Shown in pieces: positions 45,441-55,842 of a DNA stretch of 64,000 nucleotides. Each line of letters starts with the position of its first letter. The stretch's first letter is position 1. Source of the DNA: Cocos nucifera (lineage: Eukaryota; Streptophyta; Magnoliopsida; Arecales; Arecaceae); assembly GCA_006176705.1 (NCBI GenBank), contig QRFJ01000061.1:1170243-1234242 (forward strand). The letters are read 5' to 3'. Below the pieces are notes generated by a model, which saw only the letters and a list, made by a program, of their open reading frames with translations, did not search any database and was not told where the DNA came from. The translations under genes were made by a program, and so were the position numbers.

Positions 45441-46480
45441 ATCCTACAAGTTTCAAGTCAGAATCTCCATAGATGAGCCACTGGTCCTTAGTATTTCTTA
45501 AATACTTAAGGATAGTTTTTACAACCTTCCAGTGATTCTCACCTGGATCAGACTAGTATCTACTCACTACCCCGAGTGAATATGCCACATCCAGTCTCGT
45601 ACACATCATGGCGTACATAATAGAACTTACTGCCAAAGCATATGGTATTCTACTCATATGGTCTCTCTCTTGAGGAGTTGTCGGACAATCCCTCTTGGAG
45701 AGCGAAATTCCATGGCCTATTGGGGATAGCCCTTCTTGGAATTCTCTATGCTGAACCATTTCAGCATAGTATCAATGTACGTAGACCGGGACAATCCAAG
45801 CAACCTTTTAGATCTATCTCTATAGATCTTCATTCCTAGGATGAAGGATGCTTCTCCCAAATCCTTCATGGAGAACTGTGAGACGAGCTAGATCTTTATT
45901 CCTTGCAATGCAAAGACATCATTTTTTATTAAGAGAATGTCATCCACATAAGTAATACTAGAAATACTATTGCTCAACCATTAGCCCATTTGTATATACA
46001 GGGCTCCTCTTCGTCTCTTAACGAAGCCATACATTTTGATTGTTTTATCAAATCATATGTTCCAACTCCGAGATGCCAGCTTCAGTCCATAAATGGACCT
46101 TTAAAGCTTATACACTTTAGACTCATCTATGGATGTGAATTCTTCAGACGGTATCATATGCACCTCTTCATCCAGCTCTCTATTTAGGAAAGCCATTTTC
46201 ACATCCATCTGTCAGATTTCATAATCTAGATATGACAGCGATCAACAAGCATAATCTGAATAGGATTTGAGCATTGTCACAGAGGAAAAATATCTTGTCA
46301 TAGTCAATACCATAATGCTTGACGATATCTCTTTGACAATCAAACGGGCTTTATAGGTCTCCACCTTCCCGTCTGTGCTCCTTTTCCTTTTGAAAATCCG
46401 CTTGCACCCAATGGATTTTACCCCTTTAGGTGGATCAACCAGTGTCCATACACTGTTGACCTTCATGGACTTTCATTTTG
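45441..46480 (-). pseudogene. Copia B reverse transcriptase
   Basis: The minus frame 46242-46466 begins MKVNSVWTLVDPPKGVKS and CKRIFKRKRSTDGKVETYKA, the RT N-terminus. The catalytic YVDD region lies near 45930-45960 in a broken frame. IGHGISLSKRDCPTTPQ and IPYALAVSSIMYAMMCTRL follow at 45553-45759. Multiple frameshifts. Confidence 0.85.
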
Positions 46481-47760
46481 GATTTCATGGCCTCTAATCC
46501 ACTTTCTCGGAGTCAGACCTCTGCATTGGCATTCATATAGGTGATCGGGTCCTGTCGTTCTCATCGAGTTCGATAGGATCCCATCCGGACCAAGAAAATC
46601 ATAGTATCTGTCCGATTGATGCGGTACTCTACTAGATCTCCTTGGTGCCACTTTAATAGGCTCTGGGTTTGATCTTATCAAGTCTAGTTCTGCAGGTTCA
46701 CTAGAATGTGTCGATTCTTCCACCTATCAAACTTCATTGAGTTCAACATTAGAGGCAGCTGTTCCTTCACTAAGGAACATTTTTTCTAAAAAGACTGCTT
46801 TATTGGCTGACGAAATCTTTTTGTTCATTCAGCAAGGTAGAAGTAATACCCTTTGTTTCCTTGGGGTACCCTATGAACAAGCATTTATCGGACCTAGGTC
46901 CAAGCTTTTCCAGCTGCAAATGTTTAACATAAGCCGAACATCCCTAAATCCTAAAGTGAGTGTCGGCTTACGCCCAGTCCATATCTCATATGGAGTCTTT
47001 GCAACAGACTTGCTCGGAACATTATTCAAAATAAAATAGGCAGTCTCTAGTGCATGACCCCAAAATGAAATCGGCATACTTGTAAACCCCATCATGGACC
47101 AAACCATATCCAACAGGGTTCGATTCCTTCTTTCAGATACACCATTATGTTGTGGTGTTTCAGGAGGGGTCCATTGTGAGAGAATCTCATTCTCTCCTAG
47201 ATATGTTAGAAACTCGTTAGAAAGGTATTCCCCTCGGTCAGATCGAAGAGTTTTAATACTCTTTCTAAGTTTTCTACCTCATTTCGATATTGTTTGAACA
47301 TTTCAAACGAATCGGATTTATTCTTCATAAGATAGACGTACTAATACCTAGATAGGTCGTCAGTAAATATAATGAAGTAGTAATATCCACCTCTAGCACG
47401 TGTTCATAGGCCCACATACATCAGTATGTACTAAATCCAAAAGCTCAATGGCCCGTTCACCTTTTCCAGTAAAAGGTGATTTGGTCATCTTTCCAAGAAG
47501 GCAGGACTCACAGGTATTTAATGATTCATAATCATCAATATCAAGGTTACGCTCCTTGACTAACCTGTTAATCCTATTCTTATTTATATGACCAAGCCTA
47601 CAGTGCCAAAGATAAGTATTAGTGACATTATCTAGTTTTGGTCATTTATTCGACGTGTACATTACACTAATAGGCTGTGATATAATGTAAATATCATTTT
47701 TCAATTGTCCTTGTAGTACTATAACATCATTCATAATGATATTACAATAATTTTTTTATT
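46463..47760 (-). pseudogene. Copia B integrase and integrase-RT linker
   Basis: The minus strand carries LWHCRLGHINKNRINRL-type pre-integrase sequence (about 47560-47620), the first-Asp segment near 47440, DMVWSMMGFTSMPISFWGHA and ETAYFILNNVPSKSVAKTPYE (46871-47113). The acidic linker EPIKVAPRRSSRVPHQSDRY (46463-46723) leads to the RT. Frame breaks occur near 47120-47300. Confidence 0.82.
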
Positions 47761-47835
47761 GATAAACAATAACCATCCTGGGCCAATAGCCCAACAGATA
47801 TTATGATCATCATAAAAGATAGACAATAGTGACAG

Positions 47836-48252
47836 TCAGTTAAAATGACACTTATTTTTGAAAAATAGTTCAAGAGTTCCCAATGCTAGGACTGGAACTT
47901 GACTTCCATTTCCGACATTAAGAAATCTATCACCATTCTCAAATTTTCTACCAATTTGAAATCCATGCAATGAATTGCATATATGAATCGGACTCCCAAT
48001 ATCTAATACCCAGGTAGATGTGTCATATACGGAGAAATTGTAAGGTGTTATCATATAACAGCCTTGACCAGCAACCACTTGCTGATTTCTCCTGTTCAGC
48101 CTATTTGGGTTAAGAGGACCATTCCTCTCTGGGTCTGTCTTATTAGGGTCAACACTAGAATCCTTGTTCTTAGGTCCTAAATGCTTACCACTATCCAACA
48201 GTAAACGGAGCGGACTTATTCTAACCATTCTATTTATCTGAAAGAAAAACAT
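47836..48252 (-). pseudogene. Copia B gag start fused to protease (internal gag deletion)
   Basis: A single open minus frame of 138 codons. Its start (NRMVRISPLRLLLDSGKHLG) corresponds to the first ~20 residues of element A gag. It then jumps to the basic linker (NPNRLNRRNQQVVAGQGCYM) and the protease site STWVLDIGSPIHICNSLHGF. The gag core and zinc knuckle are absent. The D-I-G-S site differs by one residue from D-T-G-S. Element B would therefore have depended on gag from another copy to move. Confidence 0.8.
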
Positions 48253-49989
48253 GAAATCTAATAAGTACTTGAATAAATTTAAACTCTAAAGACTTGGACT
48301 TTAGTTTAAAGGTCCTTCCACTATTTTTAAAGAATTGATAGCCTCTACCTCTAATTCGAGGAATTACACTAACTCCTTAGTGGGTATTGAAATCCACATA
48401 GACTACAGACGGGCCCGAGAAAAGCTCTGGCTAACCCGTGTGCATCTACAGGTAGGTTCATAACCAATTGTTTTTCTAAACAATTTTCAGTATTTTGGTT
48501 TTGCCCCAGATACCAAATCAGTAGGCTATGGCCTTCACTGAAAAAGTCTAGTTAGGTCCAACAATTAACATGATTAACTTCAGTGCATCAAACCAATAAT
48601 AACCAGGCCCGAGGAAAGCTCTGACTAACCTGATCACCATTAAGAGAGTGTGACCTAATCATCATTTGATGGATAGTAATTCCAATATCCAAATGAACAC
48701 CAGGTGTAAGGCACCTCCAATGTCCACCTAGAAAATTGAACTCATTATTATTCATCTTAATGGGAGGCTATGACTCGATTATCTCCATAACTTAGTCATT
48801 TTAAGAACCTAATAATTTAAAGGATTTAGGTTACTTGTGATTTAAGGATAGAAAGGACATGGATCAAATTTCTCCCACCGACTTCACCAAGTCAAATCCT
48901 CCCACTGACTTCACCAAGTCAATAGGTTAGGACTAGGATCCATTTAGGTCCATGGGCACCTTATTCAGTCTTACTGATTGAAATTAGTCAAACTGATTCC
49001 TAATGACATGGGTCAGTCCGAATCACCAAGTGATCTAATCAAATCCCAATCGACCATGTTGGCCAGGTAAGTGAGATCAGTGGAAGGGATATGCCATTAA
49101 TTCGTCAAAGATCGAATCAGTGCAAGTAGCTCCCAATTAAAAACCATTGGTCTAGACTGCCAAACTTACCTTAGACACCAACTGATTAATTAGGTTTAAT
49201 CTGATCAACCTAGCAATTTCGAGCTTAACCGCGTAGCCATTAATTAAGTCCATTTTGGTCTTGTTAAAGACATGGACTCATCCAACAACTATTAGAGTTG
49301 ATTCTAGAGTGTCCTTGACCTAATCTAATTCAACACTTGGTTAGATTTGATCAATTACTCTAGATTAATCCATTCTTTAACTAATCTTAGGTCTAATCCA
49401 ATTAATGGACCTAATTCATCTAACCCTTTAACCCATAGTCTTATGCCTTTGTCTTAGGATCTTAATTCACAATTCTAGACCCTATGAACAATACTTAATT
49501 TCTTTAATTAAGTTTTGGGCTGAAGGGTTGGGATTTGGCATTTTGAAAATAATTTTCAAATTTTAAAATGTTCTTTACAACTTAGCATTATTCACCAATT
49601 GAGTCGACTCACTTTAAAATTGAATCAACTCAATTCACAAACAACACTAGTTGTAGGGTTTAATCTGAAACTATGCGCACTACATAATACTAAATCATGA
49701 ATCAAACTTTATATCCTATCTAAACATGCATTCATGATCAAAAATCAAATTAAAGTCTAATTTAACATATCATAAAAAATTAGATCTAATCTAAAAATTT
49801 TATGATCAACTACAAGATTAAGCACGTACAAGGACAATCTCTGCACTGTAATATAGTAGGACAACCTGCAGTTCGTGTGATCTTGATTTTAATTTTCAGA
49901 TCTAATTAATCAGAATATTAGATTAATATTTAGATCAAATCTAAATTATTAATCTAATCATGCAAGCATATCATGTTTAGCAAACCTAC
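48253..49989 (-). other. Leader of copia B, no gene seen
   Basis: Untranslated leader colinear with the leader of element A for much of its length, including two GGCCCGAGGAAAGCTCTGG-type motifs (about 48413 and 48606), and one GAGTCGACTC site near 49600. Confidence 0.75.
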
Positions 49990-50001
49990 GCTCTGATACC
50001 A
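49990..50001 (-). promoter_or_regulatory. Primer-binding site of copia B (initiator-Met type)
   Basis: GCTCTGATACCA on the plus strand, two bases from the LTR start at 50004. Confidence 0.9.
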
Positions 50002-50003
50002 TT

Positions 50004-52918
50004 TGAAGGATACAGTGCAGGGTTTGCGGTGCTACTTCCGAAAAACTTTTCGAAAATAGCTAAAATATAGCAAAAATTAATTAATTTAATTAATTAATTT
50101 TTATCATATTAGAATATTAAGTCCTACACTAAGGATCTAAATACAATATGCATGTATTCATATAGATCTGAAAATAAAACTATGCAGCAAACTCTTTACT
50201 ACATCTATCTGTTCAGAACACAATATTTTTTCGCGGATAACTGATCACCACAATCTGAATCCACCGAATAATGCTCTAGTGTCGCACTGCAACCGCACAC
50301 GTGTCCGGTCTCTATGATTGATCCACACGGAGCTTTTGGTCCCGATCAGCCCCACTGGAGTGCTAGCTCCTCGTCGGGACCTTCAATAGCTGATCACGAT
50401 CGATCCAATCGATCGTGTACTTTCTGATTTTTTGGATACTTCAGAAAATTAGAACACAAATACTGGAGGATGATGAAAAGGTGTTTCAAATTTGGTGGCG
50501 ATCTGATGCTCACAGCACTTGATCTCTCCATCCAAACCCAGATTCCCAAATCTAGGGTTTTACTCGACCCAAAAATCCTGACACACTGAAAATCCTATCA
50601 CGCCCTCTCTGTGTGGAGTTTTTGCATGAAACAAGTTTTCGTGGAAAGATGACTTTCAGATCTATAAATCCTATTTAGATCATATCTAAAAATTGGGTAT
50701 CCTTAAAGGTGAAAATCAAAAGAGAAGAGAGGCATGAGAGAAAGGTAAAGTGCTGCAGGACCCTGCTCACCTTCACTCTGAGATTTTTTTCATCCAAAAC
50801 TAATGTCCAATCACTCTAAAATTTTTATCACGTAATGCTAACCCCTTCTTATGAATGCACAAAAATTCTCATAATTTATTGACGTGAATACCATGGGAAA
50901 AACGCGTGGAAAGAGATAAGGGTCGAGTGGTTGGGAGGTTTTAACCACTCATTTGATTTCAAAAATCAAGTGAGCCTCTTATCCTTATCCAACACCCCTC
51001 CCATGTGTTTAACACGCAGAAGGACTCTCCTTCTGCGTGCGCACATTTTTATTTCTCCAAAACATGTTCGACAAACAAAAGGGAGGACGTGGGAAGCAGA
51101 TAAGGTTGGATTGGTTCCAACCTCCAACAAATTAAGTTGAATTCAAAACTCAACTTTGAACCGGTCCAACCCTTGGACCAGGTCAAAAGCAGATAAGAGA
51201 GGGGGCGTAGAAACCTTCTAGGCGATAGAAAGGTTATGTATAAAATTTTGGGCGTGGAACAAGAGTGGAAAAGTCAAAAAATGGTGGGTGCATGGGAGAG
51301 TTTGAATTCAAACTTCATTTGACTTGATCCTAATTGGTTTCAACCAAACCAATTAATCTAGACTCAATTAGACCAGCTTAAATCCAACTAAATTAGGCTT
51401 AGCCTAATTCAATAAAATCCTAATCAAATTAGAAATTAATTAGGTCCAGGTCCTGATCAAATCAGGATCAAAACTCCTATAGCAATCAGGTCATCTCATG
51501 ACCTGATCAGGTCAAACACAATCGAATCAAATTCTATCGAACTTGATCCAATCCTCATCGCTCAATCAAATTGAGCTAATCAGCGATTGAATTGCTAATT
51601 AATCCTCCAAAAAATATCTGAGTCCAAATCGGATGGATTACCGGGCAACAAAATCCCATCAACATGAAACTCCTGAAGAGTCCCAAACTAGTGGGACTCT
51701 TGAACCCAGTGTCCCAAACAAATCAAACTCAGATCATAAAGTCCCGACCAGTGGGACTCTTGATCAAAGAGTCCCAAATAAGTAGGACTCAGAGTCCCGG
51801 TCCACTAGGACTCTTGCTCATAGTGTTCCAATCCAGTGGGACTCTTGACCACAGAGTCCCAGTCCAGTGGAACTCTTGACCATAGAGTCTCAGATCATCA
51901 GGACTCTCGATCAGAGTCTCGGACACAAAGGACTCAGAGTTCCAGTCCAGTGGGACTCTTGACCAAAGAGTCTTAGATCATCGAGACTCAATATCATCCA
52001 TCAGATCAAGTAGAAACTCCTATTGTGTGTAACCCTATAGATTCGAATCCTAAGTTGGTAGCACAGAAACTAATTTTTTGTACCAATCGATGTGACCATC
52101 TAGCAATGGTACCCGACGTCCGGATAGGTCGAATAATTGCAATGCAACATCGACGAACCTATGGCATATGATTACCGTATAATTCATCCCCTTGACCTCG
52201 ATGCTCAAAAGAATGATTTAGGGTTTACTGTCAACCCTAAAATTCAGCCACAGTGTATTTCAAAATTTAGCGTCCATCGTATGGACTATCCCGACCGAGG
52301 ATTTGCTAAATTGAAATACAGCGATGCACTTGCTTGAACACTTGGAGGGGTCAATTCCATCTTGATTCACACACCGACAAGCCAAGTACTTGACTGCACC
52401 TAGTAGCCTTCCATCACTGAATTAGAAATTCAGATAATCCGATACCTAAGTGTAGTGAGTTGCTTACAGGTCACCATGGTGATCTCAAGTCTAAGGGACA
52501 CTCATACCCATATCCTTCGTGAGCAACTCTTGACAGTAGGGAGCTCCGCAGTTGGATCACGTTCAGTGAAATGTACCTCTATACTTTACCTACATGCTAT
52601 AACAGTATATCCATACTTTTTGGTTAAGAGGACAACCAACATTTATGGCACACAACGACCTACATTCGATACGTTGTCGTCCTGGATAACAACGAATCAT
52701 TTGGTCACAAACACGTTTGAGGACTAAACGACAAATCCTCCTTTGTCGAGTCTAAATAGTCCTGAGGACTTCATCATAGAAGAGTTCATTACAGAAAGAT
52801 GTACAAAGTGATGAATATGCCAAAAAAATAATTTTATTTATTAATAATTCAAGTATAATTACATTTAGCTCAACCATCTACAAACTAGATGATTGGCTTT
52901 AGGATACATTTCCCAACA
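50004..52918 (-). repeat. 5' LTR of copia B (2915 bp)
   Basis: Direct repeat of 41940-44931, with the same minisatellite at about 51650-51985. The open frame at 51664-51879 is a by-product of that minisatellite. Confidence 0.93.
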
Positions 52919-53146
52919 TCTTCTTCATTAGATATAATTATAGTGGCACCCCTACACGCCACAACAGTAAACCCATCGATTGGACAAGAGAGAGACTTTA
53001 ATCCCTACTTTCTCTTATGACCGAACGGCCATGGTGATCAACTCAATTCGAGTACTTAGCGACTAAGATGTTTTCTACACTACATATCATATATGTAACA
53101 TTTAAATTCAGATCTAAGCATGTATAATCATGTCGAAAGCAACCAT
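52919..53146 (-). other. Remaining leader of copia A next to its primer site
   Basis: Continues the element A leader after the TCTTC duplication and ends at the primer-binding site at 53147. No gene. Confidence 0.8.
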
Positions 53147-53158
53147 GCTCTGATACCA
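53147..53158 (-). promoter_or_regulatory. Primer-binding site of copia A (initiator-Met type)
   Basis: GCTCTGATACCA on the plus strand, two bases from the LTR start at 53161. Confidence 0.9.
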
Positions 53159-53456
53159 TTTGATGGAGACGTAGGTGGTTTTATGCATGATTTTCAAAAC
53201 TTAAAACAACGGAAGACTTAAGATTAATCATATCAATCCTAGCATGCATAGAATTAGATCTAAAAACTACCTACATTAGTATCGTTGACATAAAATATAA
53301 ACATAAATTGAAATTGAAATAAGCATTGATCGTATCAGTGCAGTAGATCATATCTACAATAAATAGAAATCGGATCTCTATACCTAAGCGCGGGTTGGAA
53401 TCCACCACTACTGAATATCGTGGATCTGTTAGTTTTTCCTAGCACACACATACAAC

Positions 53457-53795
53457 CAAGGTTTACGAGCTCGATACGAGAACCCATGCCGGTAGCCAGC
53501 TGGTATGGTATGGTACCACCCTGTACCATCAATAAAAAATAAAAAAAATCCATCCAATGGCCAAAAAAAGGAAAAAAAAAGAAAATCATTCATATCAGTG
53601 CCATACCACCCCGTACCGATGCTGTACCATCCTATACCGGACCAAATCATTCGGTACCGTACCGTACTGTACCGATCGGTTCGGTCTGGTTCAAGCCATT
53701 TTTTGAAAAACTGGCCTGAACCATTCCGATTTTCCACCGGTACGGTATGGTATGGTATAGGATGTATCGGCCAGTTCGGGCCGGTACAGATTACC
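53457..53795 (+). mobile_element. Short repeat element of the CAAGGTT-end family, inserted in the copia A 5' LTR
   Basis: Absent from the other LTR, so its limits are known within a few bases. It begins CAAGGTTTACGAGCTCGATA and ends near TTCGGGCCGGTACAGATTAC, the same ends as the 755-bp element at 31209-31963 in the opposite orientation. It is full of GGTACC and GGTATGG words. Possible imperfect flanking duplication (CATACAAC and CATATGGC). Confidence 0.65.
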
Positions 53796-54303
53796 ATGCA
53801 TATGGCGTTCATAGGTATCCACACAAAGCTCCAATCCGACCAATCGCTCTTGAAGTGCTAGCTTCTTGCAAAGACCCTCTAGACGGTTGATTGATCTCCT
53901 TTCTTCAGATCTCTTGGATGCTTTAGGAAGTGAAGAAGGCTTCAGGAGGAAGAAGAGGTGGAGATGGAAGACTCTCGAGAACTATTTCTCTCTTTCCAAA
54001 AACCTAAATCAAACCCTAGGTCACTCACATAAGAGGAGACGGTTCTCCTCTAATCTCTCATGCCAAGAAGGAAACCCACCCAATTCCTCATGCCCCACTC
54101 TCGGTTCCCACTTTCTCTAGGTGAAAAGAGTTCTCAAATATCGCTTACACGCTCAGAAAAAGTCCTTAAGGTGGCACATAAGAGAGTTAGAGGGGATAAG
54201 GATAGAATTAGTTTTTATTCAAATTCAAACCATTTGAATTCAAACTAAAACTAATTTGATCCTTATCTACAGGAGAGAGAGGGGGACATCCAGATAAGGT
54301 TTG

Positions 54304-54517
54304 GCATGGGAAAATCTTCATGCAAATTCTGAATTTGCGTGAAGCATGATTGGCGTGGAGAAGGGAGTTGGCGCATGGGTGTAGTCTAATCCAATTGGAC
54401 TTTGGTTCTGGCATAGGGAAATCTTCATGCAAATTCTGAATTTGTGTGAAGCATGATTGGCGTGGAGAAGGGAGTTGGCGCATGGGTGTAGTCCAATCCA
54501 ATTGGACTCTGGTTCTT
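54304..54517. repeat. 107-bp tandem duplication in the copia A 5' LTR
   Basis: The unit beginning GCATGGGAAAATCTTCATGC at 54304 repeats at 54411 with few differences. The 3' LTR has a single copy, so the duplication arose after insertion. Confidence 0.88.
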
Positions 54518-55842
54518 CCAATTTGGTTCTCATTCAAATCCCATTTGAGCGGACCCAAAGAGATAGGTGAACCTAATCTAATTAGGTGCCTAACCAACTT
54601 AATTAAATCCTAATCCAATTAGAAATTAATTGAACCCAAGTCATGATCAAATCAAAAATTAATCTTCCTTAGCGATTAGGTCATCATATAATCTAATCAG
54701 TTCAAAACCAATTGAATCCAGTTCAATTAGAGTTAATCCAAAGCTTATTACTCAATCAAATTAAGCTAATCAGCAATCTAATTGCTAATTAATCCCTTAT
54801 AATTCACTAACTGTTAGTAAATTATTTTATTACAACTTATTATAACATTAATCATCAATCATATTGATGATTATACCCTTGAATGATTCTTAATCGTTGA
54901 TCAGCCATCTGATCGGATAGAAATCTCTATTGTGTGTGACCCCATGGGTTCGAACACTAAGCCGATAGCACATGAACTAATTCCTGTACTAATCAAAGTA
55001 ATCATCTAACAATGATACCCGACGTCCGGATAGGTCGAATTATTGCAAAGCAACATTTAAAAACCCCGGTATATGGTTATCGTATAATTCATCCCTTTGA
55101 CCCTCATTACTCAAGATGACTTCAAAGTTAACTACCAACTCTTAATCAGTACATCCGTGTTGTGTCTCAACCTTATAAATCCTGTGACTCCTCACAAGAA
55201 TTTCCCTGGCCAAGGTTTTATTGAATTGTAATATAGTGAAGCATTATCTCCTGAAATTAGTAGCGGTCAATTCCATCTTGACTCATATACAGACTTCGTA
55301 AGTACTTGACCATACCCAAAAATCTTCCGTCACTGTATTAGAAATACGGGTAGTCCTACACCAAAGTACAGTAAGTTGCTTACAAGTCACCATGGTGATC
55401 TCAGATCGAAGGGACACTTATATCTATATCCTTCGCGAGCTACTCTTGATAGCAGAGTGCTCCGCGGTTGAATCACGTTCAGTGAAATGTAGGAGTACAT
55501 TTTACCTGCATGCCATACCAATGTCTCCATACTTCTTGGTTATGAGGACAACTAACCCGTATGGCACACAAGGACCTATACTTAATAAACGTTATCGTCC
55601 TAGTTAATAATATATCATTTAGTCACGAACAAATTGAAGAACTATTCGATAAATCCTCCTTTATCAATTTAAAATAGTTTCAAGGACTTCATCATAAAAG
55701 AAGTTCTAAAAAGAAGATGCACATATTATGATGAAAAGCTAAATAACTTTTATTAATTTATAATTCATAGATGACTTACAAAGAGGAGCACAATTGTCTA
55801 TAGATAGACAATTGGCTTTAGGACATATTTCCCAATAGTTTG

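Larger units (their letters stand above)
41940..52918 (-). mobile_element. Ty1-copia retrotransposon B, nested in element A
   Basis: LTRs at 41940-44931 and 50004-52918 have TGAAGGAT...CCAACA ends. TCTTC at 41935-41939 and 52919-52923 is a perfect target duplication. Polypurine tract at 44932-44943 and primer site at 49990-50001. Total 10,979 bp with LTRs of 2.9-3.0 kb. Minus-strand coding regions follow copia order but almost all of gag is missing. It is younger than element A, which it interrupts. Confidence 0.95.
34115..55837 (-). mobile_element. Ty1-copia retrotransposon A, carrying nested element B
   Basis: LTRs at 34115-36321 (3') and 53161-55837 (5') flank copia-order coding regions on the minus strand. 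GTTTG at 34110-34114 and 55838-55842 is a perfect 5-bp target duplication, which fixes both ends. The primer site is at 53147-53158. The first base pair of the left LTR is CG instead of TG, and the right end reads CCCAATA instead of CCCAACA, both single transitions. Order on the minus strand is gag, zinc knuckle, protease, integrase, RT and RNase H, the copia order. Element B (41940-52918) sits in its leader. Frameshifts make it non-autonomous. Confidence 0.93.
53161..55837 (-). repeat. 5' LTR of copia A (2677 bp)
   Basis: Direct repeat of 34115-36321, longer mainly because of a repeat insertion at 53457-53795 and a 107-bp tandem duplication at 54304-54517. Subtracting both gives about 2230 bp, close to the other LTR. 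Confidence 0.9.

Noticed and set aside
51664..51879. 71-codon plus-strand frame
   Set aside because: It tracks the minisatellite in the copia B LTR and has no domain.
53429..53861. Two overlapping Tyr/Pro/Gly-rich frames on opposite strands
   Set aside because: They coincide with the inserted GGTACC/GGTATGG-rich repeat in the copia A LTR.
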